Source: Myxococcus sp. CA023
GTDB taxonomy: Bacteria; Myxococcota; Myxococcia; Myxococcales; Myxococcaceae
Reading direction: 5' to 3'
Assembly: GCF_010998615.1 (NCBI RefSeq)
Contig: NZ_JAAEAH010000048.1
Coordinates: 1 to 64,000 of the forward strand
DNA length: 64,000 bases
The position numbers and the translations under genes were made by a program. Under the pieces are notes generated by a model that worked only from the letters and a program-made list of their open reading frames with translations, was not told where the DNA came from and searched no databases. The number at the start of each line of letters is the position of its first letter. Position 1 is the first letter of the stretch. This document shows positions 17,437 through 25,573 of the stretch, piece after piece.

Positions 17437-19647
17437 ATGGGGTTGGCTGTCACGGTGGCCGTGCTGCTCGCGGCCACCCCCACCTTCGTCACTCGCGGCG
17501 ACGTGACGCCCGAGGCCGGGCTGCGCCGCGAGGCCGAGGCCGCCTGGACGGCGCTGGAGGCGCGTTACGTTCAGGAGGCTGGAGGCGCGCCGGCGAAGCC
17601 CCTGGCTTCCATCGTCCTCCAGAGGGGCGCGGCGCTGACGCCCCAGCGCAACGGCCAGGGGCGCCCGGGGCTGGTGGAGCTGCGGCAGAACACGCCGGGC
17701 GTGCTGGATGAGCGGCTGCGGCTGGCGCTCCGGCACGAGCTGGCACACCAGCTCTTGTGGTGGGCGTGCCCCCAGTCCAGCGAGGACCGCCTCTTTCACG
17801 AAGCCTTCGCCGTCGCGGTGAGTGGCGAGCTGCCCTCGTGGAAGGAGGGGCCCTACCTGTCGTTGTCCCGTGCGGCGTCGGAGCTGGCCGTGGCGCCGGA
17901 GGTGGACACGCCCCGGGCCCGGCGCGCGCTGGCGCGGTTGCTGAACGAGTCCACGGGCTTTCCCCCGGCGCTGTCGCGCAGGCTTCGGCAGTGCCAGGAC
18001 GGCGCGCGCTGGGCGTCGCCGCTGTCCATCGACGAACTGGCGGGAGTGGGCGTGCGCGAGGCCCGGCCCGCGACGGTGGTGGTGAGCCGCCATTCGGGAG
18101 AGGTGTTGCTTTCGGAGGGCGACGTGCGGCGCGCGCTGCCGTACGGCTCGGTGCTCAAGCCCTTCCTGTACGCGGCGGGCGTGGCGCACCCGACGCTGCC
18201 GCCACGCCCGGGCGTGCCAGAGTGGGCCTGCGGCGCGGAGTTGCCGGCGAAGGTGGACGCGCGCACCGCGCTGCTGCGTTCGTGCAACGGCTACTTCCTG
18301 GACTGGGAGGCGCGGGGCTCGGCGCCCCGGGCCTTCGGCGGGTGGGGACCGGTGCTGGCCTCGGTGGGACTGACGGGCCTGCCGGAGGACATGGCGGAGG
18401 CGACGGGGCTTCGCTCCACGCTGGCCGTGTCGCCCTGGGGCGTGGCGCAGGCGTACCGGCTGCTGGCGGAGGCCCGGCCGGATGTGGTGGCGCTGCTGGC
18501 GGACAATGCCGCGCGCGGCACGCTGGCGGAGTTGCCCGCGTCGAAGTCACTGGTGGGCGTGGCGACCAAGACGGGCACCGTGCGCGACGCGGCGAGCCGG
18601 CCCCAGTTCGGTTGGATTGCCGCCGTGGACCCAGATTTGGTGGCGGTGGTGGTGCGGCCCGGCGCGATGCCCCGCCAGTTCGCGGACGAAGTGCCCAAGG
18701 CGCTGGCGCGCGCGCGCAAGCAGGCTGGCCTGGAGGCCGCGCGCGTGCAGGTGCTGGGGCTGCTTCCACCGGGGGACGTGGAGGCGCGGTGCTCCGGCGC
18801 GGGCTTCGCACTGGTGGAGGGTGTGCCGCGCGCGGGCGCGGAGACCTGGGCACCACTGGCATCCCTCACCCAGCGTGGCGCGGCCGTGTGTCTGGGCGCG
18901 CCCTGGCGCGTGCGCTTTCCCGGTGGCCCGGAAGAGGGCCGTGACTACGCGGGCGTCTTCATCACCTCCGAGCCTCCGCCGTACCGGCCGCCGCCGGGCG
19001 TTCCCACCACCCCCAGCGCCATGAAGGCGCGGCGCGGCTCCGACTTCGTCTTCCGCACCACGCGCCTGCAATACGCGGCGGGCGTGGTGTCCGCCGAAGA
19101 CGTGACGCTGACGGGCGAGGCTCGCGTGGCGCTGGCGCGGGTGGTTGCCCACAACGAGCAATACGGTCACAGCCGTCACCCGGGGCGCCCCGTCTGTGAC
19201 ACCACGCACTGTCAGGCCTTCCGCGGCACCGTGCGCGTGCGGTCCGAGGATGCGAAGGCCCTGGGACTGGCGCCGCTGAAGTGGCGCAAGTGGCTGACCT
19301 TCTCCCAGGGCGGGGAGGAGCCCTGGCGGCAGGCGCGGCCCCGCGCGGAGGTGGAGCGCCTGTTGGGGCGCGGGCTGGTGTCGCTGCGCTTCGAGGCGGG
19401 GCGGGTGCACTACCTGCGCGCGGAGACGGATGGCGACGCGACGTTCGACACCGCGCGCTCGGTGCCGTGTGACTTGCTGCGCTCCGGTTTGAAGCTGCCG
19501 TCGTGCCCGCGCACCGCGTCATTCAATGGCGAATCACTGATGTTCGAGGGCCGTGGCCGAGGCCATGGCGAGGGTTTGGATGTCGAAGCCGCCAAGGCCG
19601 CGGGTTCGCGCAGCGACGCGATACTCGAGGAGGCATATGGACAGTGA
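17437..19647 (+). CDS. YfaQ-family (DUF2300) protein with peptidase-, PBP- and SpoIID-like modules
   Basis: 736 residues, signal peptide MGLAVTVAVLLAATPTFV. Three sets of active-site-like residues are visible. (1) Residues 99-122: RHELAHQ gives HExxH (His100, Glu101, His104), with FHEAFA (Glu122) as a possible third ligand, a gluzincin-type zinc peptidase pattern. (2) Residues ~215-400: VVVSRHSGEVLL, then SVLK (Ser238, Lys241), SCN (Ser282-Asn284) and KTGT (Lys378-Gly380), the SxxK, SxN and KTG triad of penicillin-binding transpeptidases, in the right order. (3) Residues ~540-736: VVAHNE (Glu574), CDTTHCQAFRG (587-597) and GRGRGHGEG (705-713), which match SpoIID/LytB-type lytic transglycosylases. 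Last gene of the operon, 3 bp after the macroglobulin. Family DUF2300 is annotated as unknown; the module assignments are inference from motifs. Confidence 0.82.
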   Translation: MGLAVTVAVLLAATPTFVTRGDVTPEAGLRREAEAAWTALEARYVQEAGGAPAKPLASIVLQRGAALTPQRNGQGRPGLVELRQNTPGVLDERLRLALRHELAHQLLWWACPQSSEDRLFHEAFAVAVSGELPSWKEGPYLSLSRAASELAVAPEVDTPRARRALARLLNESTGFPPALSRRLRQCQDGARWASPLSIDELAGVGVREARPATVVVSRHSGEVLLSEGDVRRALPYGSVLKPFLYAAGVAHPTLPPRPGVPEWACGAELPAKVDARTALLRSCNGYFLDWEARGSAPRAFGGWGPVLASVGLTGLPEDMAEATGLRSTLAVSPWGVAQAYRLLAEARPDVVALLADNAARGTLAELPASKSLVGVATKTGTVRDAASRPQFGWIAAVDPDLVAVVVRPGAMPRQFADEVPKALARARKQAGLEAARVQVLGLLPPGDVEARCSGAGFALVEGVPRAGAETWAPLASLTQRGAAVCLGAPWRVRFPGGPEEGRDYAGVFITSEPPPYRPPPGVPTTPSAMKARRGSDFVFRTTRLQYAAGVVSAEDVTLTGEARVALARVVAHNEQYGHSRHPGRPVCDTTHCQAFRGTVRVRSEDAKALGLAPLKWRKWLTFSQGGEEPWRQARPRAEVERLLGRGLVSLRFEAGRVHYLRAETDGDATFDTARSVPCDLLRSGLKLPSCPRTASFNGESLMFEGRGRGHGEGLDVEAAKAAGSRSDAILEEAYGQ

Positions 19648-19703
19648 AGATGGATGAGAAAAATTCGATATATCTATCTGTTTTCCATGTTTAACAATGA
19701 ATA

Positions 19704-19717
19704 ACGTGAAATCACGT
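19704..19717. promoter_or_regulatory. Inverted repeat ACGTGA-AA-TCACGT in an AT-rich promoter region
   Basis: Lies in the 138-bp gap between the macroglobulin operon and the serine protease gene, 69 bp before the protease start. The flanking 19650-19705 stretch is markedly AT-rich for this genome (aaaaattcgatatatctatc), as expected of a promoter. Operator role is inferred from symmetry and position. Confidence 0.45.
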
Positions 19718-19785
19718 CAGGGCCGGGCGTAGAGTGGTTTCGCCCGTCCTTTCCGGCGGGCCGTCATCGTTAGGAGTGGTCGCCC

Positions 19786-21105
19786 ATGCGCATCACCCGT
19801 ACCGCCTCTCGCAGAAAGCTGTTCGGCGCGCTGTTGTGTACCCTCTCTGTCGCGGCCTGCGGCCCGGCGCCCGAAGGAGAGCCCTCCGGTGAGAAGTCCC
19901 CCGAGATGGGTTCGCAGGAGAATCCCGTTGTCTATGGCACGGACCACCGCACGGACGTCTATGCCTATCCGGCGTCCGCGCTGCGGACCCGGGCCGAGAA
20001 GTCCACCGTGGCGCTGATGAGTCCGTCGGACTTCAACGCCTCCAATCCCAACAACGTCACCTTCAATGGCAGCACGCTGCAGAGCGCCTACAACCTCTGC
20101 TCCACGCAGCGCTTCCTGAATGACCCGACGCCGGCCTTCTGCTCGGGTACGCTCATCGATGATGACCTGGTGCTCACCGCGGGGCACTGCATCACCAGCG
20201 CGTCCGCCTGCGCCAACACGCGCTTCGTCTTCAACTTCTACCGCACGTCGGCGACGGCACTGCAGACGGTGACCACGGCCGACATCTTCTCCTGCCAGTC
20301 CATCGTCGCGCGTCAGCAGAGCACGGTGAACGGCCGCAACCTGGACTTCGCCGTCGTCCGGCTGGACCGTCCGGCCACGCCGCGCTTCGAGCCGGCGCCC
20401 ATCCGTCCGGGCAACACCGCCCTGCCGCTGAACACGAGCGTGTCCGTGATTGGTTCCGGCAGCGGCATCCCGTTCAAGATTGACGACGGTGGCTGGGTGC
20501 GAGACGCCCGCGCCGGCACGCTGGACTACTTCGTCGCCAACACCGACACCTTCGGTGGCAACTCGGGCTCGGGCGTGTATGAGAACAACGGCGTCACCGT
20601 GGCCGGCATCCTGGTCCGGGGCGTGACGGACTACGTCAGCCAGGGCAGCTGCAACGTCGTGAACCAGTGCACCGACACGGGCTGCGGTGGCGAGTCCATC
20701 ACCTACGTGCGTCCCGCCATCGACGCGTACTGCGCCGTCGCGGGCAGCATGCGCCTGTGCGGCACCACCGAGCCGCCTCCGCCCCCGCCGGTCAAGACCT
20801 TCACCTTCAACGTGACCAACACCAACAGCGCGCAGCAGAACACCACCAACGTCAGCGTGACGCTGGCGGCTGGCCAGACGCTGTCCTTCGGCACCTGCTC
20901 GCTGCCGCAGGCCGCGGGCACGGGCGACACCTACCTGCGCCTGTTCAACACGGCGACGAACACCCAGGTGGCGGCCAACGACGACTCCTGCAGCCTGCTG
21001 TCCTACGTGTCCTTCACCGCGCCCGCGGCGGGCACGTACCAGATGCGCGTGGGCTGCTACTCCAGCGGCAGCTGCAGCGGCACGGTGGCCTACTCCATCC
21101 AGTAG
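19786..21105 (+). CDS. Secreted trypsin-like serine protease with C-terminal pre-peptidase-like domain
   Basis: 439 residues. N-terminal signal with SVAAC lipobox-like end (LLCTLSVAACGP, Cys ~25) followed by a ~20-residue polar propeptide. The chymotrypsin-fold catalytic triad is complete: LTAGHC (His134), LDFAVVRL (Asp187) and GGNSGSG (Ser260). Several Cys pairs surround it. After a PPPPPP linker (~329) the last ~105 residues form a beta-sandwich resembling bacterial pre-peptidase C-terminal (PPC) domains (GDTYLRLFNTATNTQVAAND, YTFTAPAAGTYQMRV-like). The lipobox suggests surface anchoring, though many myxobacterial exoproteases with such signals are released. Being next to a macroglobulin operon raises the possibility that the trap protects the producer from its own protease; that is inference. 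Followed by a strong terminator hairpin. Confidence 0.92.
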   Translation: MRITRTASRRKLFGALLCTLSVAACGPAPEGEPSGEKSPEMGSQENPVVYGTDHRTDVYAYPASALRTRAEKSTVALMSPSDFNASNPNNVTFNGSTLQSAYNLCSTQRFLNDPTPAFCSGTLIDDDLVLTAGHCITSASACANTRFVFNFYRTSATALQTVTTADIFSCQSIVARQQSTVNGRNLDFAVVRLDRPATPRFEPAPIRPGNTALPLNTSVSVIGSGSGIPFKIDDGGWVRDARAGTLDYFVANTDTFGGNSGSGVYENNGVTVAGILVRGVTDYVSQGSCNVVNQCTDTGCGGESITYVRPAIDAYCAVAGSMRLCGTTEPPPPPPVKTFTFNVTNTNSAQQNTTNVSVTLAAGQTLSFGTCSLPQAAGTGDTYLRLFNTATNTQVAANDDSCSLLSYVSFTAPAAGTYQMRVGCYSSGSCSGTVAYSIQ

Positions 21106-21121
21106 CACCGCTTTGACGTGA

Positions 21122-21153
21122 GGGCGCGGGTGGCCCTGCCGCCACCCGCGCCC
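21122..21153 (+). terminator. Strong hairpin terminator after the serine protease
   Basis: Perfect 13-bp stem GGGCGCGGGTGGC / GCCACCCGCGCCC with a 6-nt loop, beginning 16 nt after the protease stop. No clear U-tract. Confidence 0.7.
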
Positions 21154-21309
21154 GTAGCTTCGCAGACAACACCTCGCATCCCCTTGTTGCCCGCGTGTCC
21201 TCGCGTTCCCCGTGGCCTCCCTCTGGAGCGCGGGTGGAGCGCCTCCGGCACGCGCCGTGCTCTGGGCCTCCGCCGGGCCGAGCCCGGAGCCGGTCCCTCA
21301 ACAAGGACG

Positions 21310-23499
21310 ATGCGTTACATGAATCAGCGGAAACACACGAAACAGCTACGCCGCCAGCTGCGTTGGGCGGGCTTGTCCGCGACGGTGCTGGCCGCGCCCG
21401 CGAGCTTCGCGCAGGACTGTCCCAAGCCCACGTCGCAGCAGTGCGTGGACGCCGACTACCGCGCGAGCAGCTGCGGCGGCGTCCACGACGCGTACTGCCA
21501 GGGGGTCGTGGAGTCGGAGTGGAAGGCCGGTTGGGAGGCTGCTCCCAAGCGCGTGGCGCTGCTGCCCGAGGAGCTGGGGGGCGGGGTGGACACGGTGGCC
21601 TACGCGCCCCACGTTCCGAAGCACACGCGCTTCCAGGGCATGGACCAGAGCCTCATGGGGCAGGTGCTCAAGGGGCAGATTCTCTACCGCAAGAGCCTGG
21701 AGAACCTGACGAAGGAGGAGCAGGCCTACCTGTCTCGGATTCGGAGCTGGGAGAAGGACGGCACCCAGGTGACGTCCTGCCAGGAGTTCGTTGACGAGAA
21801 GTACCTCGACTTCAGCCGCTTCGAGCGGCAGGCGGGCCGGTACGGCGACGACTACCGCGCCTTCTTCAACGGCGCCTTCGGCAAGGAGGGCATCGCGCAC
21901 CGCGTGCTCTACAGCCGGGACCAGGAGAAGCTGGCGCCCATCTGGGACGGGCAGCGCGCGGCAAAGAACGCGTACTTCCGCTTCACGCCCGGCCGCTACC
22001 CGAAGGGCACCGACGGCTACGTCTTCAAGTCCGAGGCGGCGAAGCTGGCCAACAACGTGGAGGCGCGCAATTGGGTCGCTCCGTCGGACGATTGGCACCA
22101 GAAGGAGGCCGAGCAGTTCAGCCACATCGCGGATGACGTGCTCAATCACTACCAGGTGGAGCAGGAGTCCTTCACCGCGCTGCTGCGTCAGCGCGACGCC
22201 GTCTACGCGGAGTGGGCGCAGGCCTCGAAGGTCCTCCGCTCGCGCGACCACCAGACGGTGGAGCTGGACAAGCTGACCGCAGAGCGGCTGTACGGGTTGG
22301 ACCAGGCCATCGAGGAGTCGCTGGTCAAGGCGCAGAAGGACGGCTGCCTCGACACCCAGGGCCCCACGGTGTGTGACTGGAGCCCCCGCCGCTACAAGAC
22401 GATGCTGGAGGCCGCCATGGCCCCGCGCCGCGAGGCCGACCTGCAGGCGTGCCTCTTCCTGACCGGCAACGACTTCGGTCCGGAGAGCTTCGTGCGCAAC
22501 GCGGACAAGCTCGATGTGAAGGGCCTGGACCGGAAGGACTACACGCTCTCCTCGTCGTTGCTGGCGCAGTACATCGCCATCTACGGCGCCCACATCCACG
22601 GGCTGAACACGCCAACGAACCCGTCCACGGGCGCGGTGCGGCACGGGGGGGAGTCCAGCGACAGCGGCTACGCGGGTGGCGACACCTTCGGTGGTGGCTA
22701 CGACTACGTGGCCGGCTGGGAGTACGTCCAGCCGGGCTCGGGCCTGCGCAACAAGGCCCTGGGCGCCTGGTGTGACAGCGACGTGCGGCTCTACGGCGAG
22801 TTCAACGCCTACGCGAACGTGTTCGGTCCCACCCGGCACGAGATGGCGCACGTGAGCGGCGAGGCTGGAACGGAAGGCAATGGCATCCGCCTCAAACTGG
22901 ATGCGCGCGTGCTGGGCACATCCCTCTACAGCCACGACAAGCACTACCCGCTGCGCTTCACCTTCTATGAGGGCAAGCCCTTCTTCGACAGTGACGTCGC
23001 GAAGGCCTCCACGACCTTCGTCGTCGTGTTCGTCCCCGTCACCGTGCAGGGCGGCCTGTCCGCGGAGGCGGGCGTGAAGATGAACATTGGCGGCGCCGTC
23101 ACCCGCAACTGCACCGAAGACCTGCTGGGCGTGGACCTGTACGGGACCATCACCCCGTTCGCCTCGGTCAAGGGCTTCGCGTCCGTGGGCATCGGGATTC
23201 CGGGCCTCCAGGTGGGCGTGAGGGGCGATCTGGTCATCACCCGCGTCAACGTGCCGCTCTACGGTGACATCGGCCTCTACCTGAGCTCGCCCTCGCACCC
23301 GACGAACCCGAACACGCTGTTCCTGCGGGCGTCGTCGAAGCTCGACATCGAGCTGCGCTTCCTGGACGGCAGCATCAAGCTCTTCGGTGAGCTGCTCTTC
23401 CTGAAGGGCGAGACGACCATCGTGAGCTGGAGCGGCTTCGGCAACACCTGGAACATCTACAACGAGTCCAAGTCGTTGCCGCTGGTCCGCGTCTACTAG
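21310..23499 (+). CDS. Large secreted protein of unknown function
   Basis: 729 residues from ATG 21310 (ATG 21319 also possible; AAGGA is at 21303-21307). Signal peptide ends LAAPASFAQ. Mature N-terminal third begins with a Cys cluster (QDCPKPTSQQCVDADYRASSCGG) and continues helical with many charged residues; the middle has TGNDFGPESFVRNADKLDV and a Gly/Tyr-rich patch (SGYAGGDTFGGGYDYVAG); the last ~200 residues are strongly beta, with alternating hydrophobics (GGLSAEAGVKMNIGGAV, VKGFASVGIGIPGLQVGVRG), like an amphipathic beta-sheet or barrel face. I do not recognise the family. It opens a same-strand series of four exported proteins up to 28131 with gaps of 111, 40 and 53 bp, suggesting a functional unit. 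Confidence 0.75.
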   Translation: MRYMNQRKHTKQLRRQLRWAGLSATVLAAPASFAQDCPKPTSQQCVDADYRASSCGGVHDAYCQGVVESEWKAGWEAAPKRVALLPEELGGGVDTVAYAPHVPKHTRFQGMDQSLMGQVLKGQILYRKSLENLTKEEQAYLSRIRSWEKDGTQVTSCQEFVDEKYLDFSRFERQAGRYGDDYRAFFNGAFGKEGIAHRVLYSRDQEKLAPIWDGQRAAKNAYFRFTPGRYPKGTDGYVFKSEAAKLANNVEARNWVAPSDDWHQKEAEQFSHIADDVLNHYQVEQESFTALLRQRDAVYAEWAQASKVLRSRDHQTVELDKLTAERLYGLDQAIEESLVKAQKDGCLDTQGPTVCDWSPRRYKTMLEAAMAPRREADLQACLFLTGNDFGPESFVRNADKLDVKGLDRKDYTLSSSLLAQYIAIYGAHIHGLNTPTNPSTGAVRHGGESSDSGYAGGDTFGGGYDYVAGWEYVQPGSGLRNKALGAWCDSDVRLYGEFNAYANVFGPTRHEMAHVSGEAGTEGNGIRLKLDARVLGTSLYSHDKHYPLRFTFYEGKPFFDSDVAKASTTFVVVFVPVTVQGGLSAEAGVKMNIGGAVTRNCTEDLLGVDLYGTITPFASVKGFASVGIGIPGLQVGVRGDLVITRVNVPLYGDIGLYLSSPSHPTNPNTLFLRASSKLDIELRFLDGSIKLFGELLFLKGETTIVSWSGFGNTWNIYNESKSLPLVRVY

Positions 23500-23508
23500 T
23501 CCGTCTCA

Positions 23509-23540
23509 CCCCCTGGCTCGTGCCTGACGCGAGCCGGGGG
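23509..23540 (+). terminator. Hairpin after the 729-residue secreted protein
   Basis: CCCCC-T-GGCTCG (23509-23520) pairs with CGAGCC-GGGGG (23530-23540), 11 bp with one bulged T, loop 9 nt, starting 9 nt after the stop. May terminate or attenuate read-through to the next gene, or stabilise the upstream message. Confidence 0.5.
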
Positions 23541-23610
23541 CCCCTCGCCGCCGCGGTGTGCCCATCCGCCGCCGCGGCGCTCCTTCTCCTTCATCTGTCT
23601 GGAGTCCTTC

Positions 23611-25533
23611 ATGCGTCGCTCGAGGCTCGCCGTCCGCACGGCCGCGCTGACCACCACCCTGCTGTTCGTGGGCGCGGTGCCCGTCTGGTCCTACTTCCAC
23701 CACGCCGCGCCGGAAGCCGTGGTGGCCGCCGCGCCCGTGAGCGCCTCCCGGCTGCCGCTCTACCGGTGGACCGTGGGGGAGGAGCGCACGTACCACTTCG
23801 TCTGGAACGACCTGCAGCGCGTGGCGCTCCCCGTTCCGCAGCAGGGGGAGGCGCCACAGACGATGGACGGCACGCTGAGCCTGGAGGGTGAGCTGACGCT
23901 CCAGGCCCTGGAGGTCCGCGCGAATGGCGCGCGCGTGCGGCTGGCGGTGAAGCGACTGGACCGGCACGACGCGACGCTCTCCGGCCAGGCGCTCTTCCCC
24001 GACGCCGCGGCCGTGCAGGCGCACCTGCCCCAGACGGCTTCCGCGTGGCTGGAGTTGGACGCCCGGGGCGCGCTCGTGGCCGTCCGGTTCTCCGACGCGG
24101 AGCCGCCCCTGTTCCGCCAGGTCGCGCAGACGCTGGCGGCGGAGTTGTTCCCCACGGAGCTGCGCGACGCCGCCGAGTGGAGCGCCGTCGAGTCCACGCA
24201 GACGGGCGAGGTGGAGGCGCGCTTCCAGTTCGACGGAGAGGACGCGCGCCTGACGCGCCGCCGCGCGCGCTACCAGTCCCTGCGCGCCGCCGCCACGGCG
24301 CCGTCCTTCCGCCAGACGCTGAGCTCCCTCACGCACTTCGACCGGGACCCGGAGGGCTTCCTGGCCGGGGTGTCCCACGACGAAATCCTGGATGCCACGC
24401 ACACCGATGGCCGCCCGTTGATGTCGCGACGCGTCCGCCTGCGCCTCGCGTTCTCCACGCGTCAGCAGAAGCCGCTGCCGCCGGCCACGGAGGACAAGTC
24501 CATTGTCCGCGCGCCGTCGCAGGTGGCTTTCGAGGGCGACGAGGAGCTGGCGCTGACGACCAGCCAGGCCGACGGCATGACGGTGGACGCGGCGCTCCAG
24601 GTGCTGGCGTCCGCCACCGACCCCGGCGCCATCCCCGAGCTGGGCACCTTCGCGCGGCGGGCCATCGCCGCGCTCAAGCTGGAGCCCCACCGGGCCGGTG
24701 AGCTGGGGCAGCTGTTCCTCCAGAAGGGCAAGTCTCCCGCGATGCGCGAGCTGATGCTCGACCTGCTGGCCGGCGCGGGGCACGCCGAGGCCCAGGCCAC
24801 GCTGCGCGAGCTGATTGTCTCCACGGAGGCCCGCGAGCATGCCGGCGCGCATGGGCTGATGGTGCAGCGCGCGGGCTTCCTCCGCGAGCCGGAGCCCGAG
24901 ACGGGCCGGCTGCTGGCGCGGATGAACACGGAGGCCCGGACCGCCGGTGACGTCGGCGCCGAGCGCGCGTCCGCCTACGCCCTGGGCGCCGTCGTCTCCC
25001 ACCTGCCAGCGGGCAGCCCCGAGGTGGCCGAGTTCCTGCGCCCGCTGGAGGACGCCCTGGCACGCGCGGACAACGCCGAGTCGCTGGAGCACTCCCTGCG
25101 CGCGCTGGGCAACAGCGGCACGGAGCGCGTCATGGACCTGGCGTCACCCCACTTGCGTGACGAGGCGCCCGAGGTGCGCTCCGCCGCCGCGGGGGCCCTG
25201 CGCACCGCGCCCCAGGAGGCCGCCACGCGCATGTTGCTGGACGCGCTGATGTCCGAGCCAGCGCGCGCCGTGCAAGGCGCGCTGCTGGACGCGCTGAATG
25301 CCCGCACCCTGGGCGCACCCGAGCTGGAGCGCCTGAGTGGCTGGGTCGTGGCGGGGCAACTGGCGCCGGGTGCCGAGGCCGCGCTGCTCAACGTCCTCAC
25401 CCCCCGCATGGACGACAGCGCCGCCGTCCTCCGGATGCTCCAGGCCCTCTCGGTCCGTCCCGGCCAGCAGCCCGCCACCCGGGCCCGCGTCATGGCGCTG
25501 ATGGCCCAGGCCTCGGCGAGCCGCGGCGGCTGA
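23611..25533 (+). CDS. Exported HEAT-repeat-like protein with beta-rich N-terminal domain
   Basis: 640 residues; N-terminal signal or anchor helix (TAALTTTLLFVGAVPVWSYF, ~9-30). Residues ~45-320 are beta-rich (LYRWTVGEERTYHFVWNDLQ, LEGELTLQALEVRANGARV), with a LLDARGALVAVRFS-type hairpin. Residues ~330-635 are alpha-helical repeats of 30-40 residues with HEAT-like ends (GAGHAEAQATLRELI, LASPHLRDEAPEVRSAAAGAL, PEVRS/AVQGALLDALNA). A beta-sheet domain that opens with xGxxYxYxW and leads into an alpha-helical superhelix is the layout of the lipovitellin (large lipid transfer protein) N-terminal module; I raise this as a possibility only. Start ATG 23611 after GGAG (tctggagtcctt). Lies between two other exported proteins of unknown function. 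Confidence 0.75.
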   Translation: MRRSRLAVRTAALTTTLLFVGAVPVWSYFHHAAPEAVVAAAPVSASRLPLYRWTVGEERTYHFVWNDLQRVALPVPQQGEAPQTMDGTLSLEGELTLQALEVRANGARVRLAVKRLDRHDATLSGQALFPDAAAVQAHLPQTASAWLELDARGALVAVRFSDAEPPLFRQVAQTLAAELFPTELRDAAEWSAVESTQTGEVEARFQFDGEDARLTRRRARYQSLRAAATAPSFRQTLSSLTHFDRDPEGFLAGVSHDEILDATHTDGRPLMSRRVRLRLAFSTRQQKPLPPATEDKSIVRAPSQVAFEGDEELALTTSQADGMTVDAALQVLASATDPGAIPELGTFARRAIAALKLEPHRAGELGQLFLQKGKSPAMRELMLDLLAGAGHAEAQATLRELIVSTEAREHAGAHGLMVQRAGFLREPEPETGRLLARMNTEARTAGDVGAERASAYALGAVVSHLPAGSPEVAEFLRPLEDALARADNAESLEHSLRALGNSGTERVMDLASPHLRDEAPEVRSAAAGALRTAPQEAATRMLLDALMSEPARAVQGALLDALNARTLGAPELERLSGWVVAGQLAPGAEAALLNVLTPRMDDSAAVLRMLQALSVRPGQQPATRARVMALMAQASASRGG

Positions 25534-25573
25534 GCCCCTTCGCTTCAACCCACCCACCGCAGTCGAGGTCCTC

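Noticed and set aside
12559-18189. 1876-residue open frame on the minus strand
   Set aside because: Antisense shadow of the macroglobulin operon; composed of His, Arg and Leu-rich low-complexity residues expected from reverse reading of GC3-rich codons, no domain.
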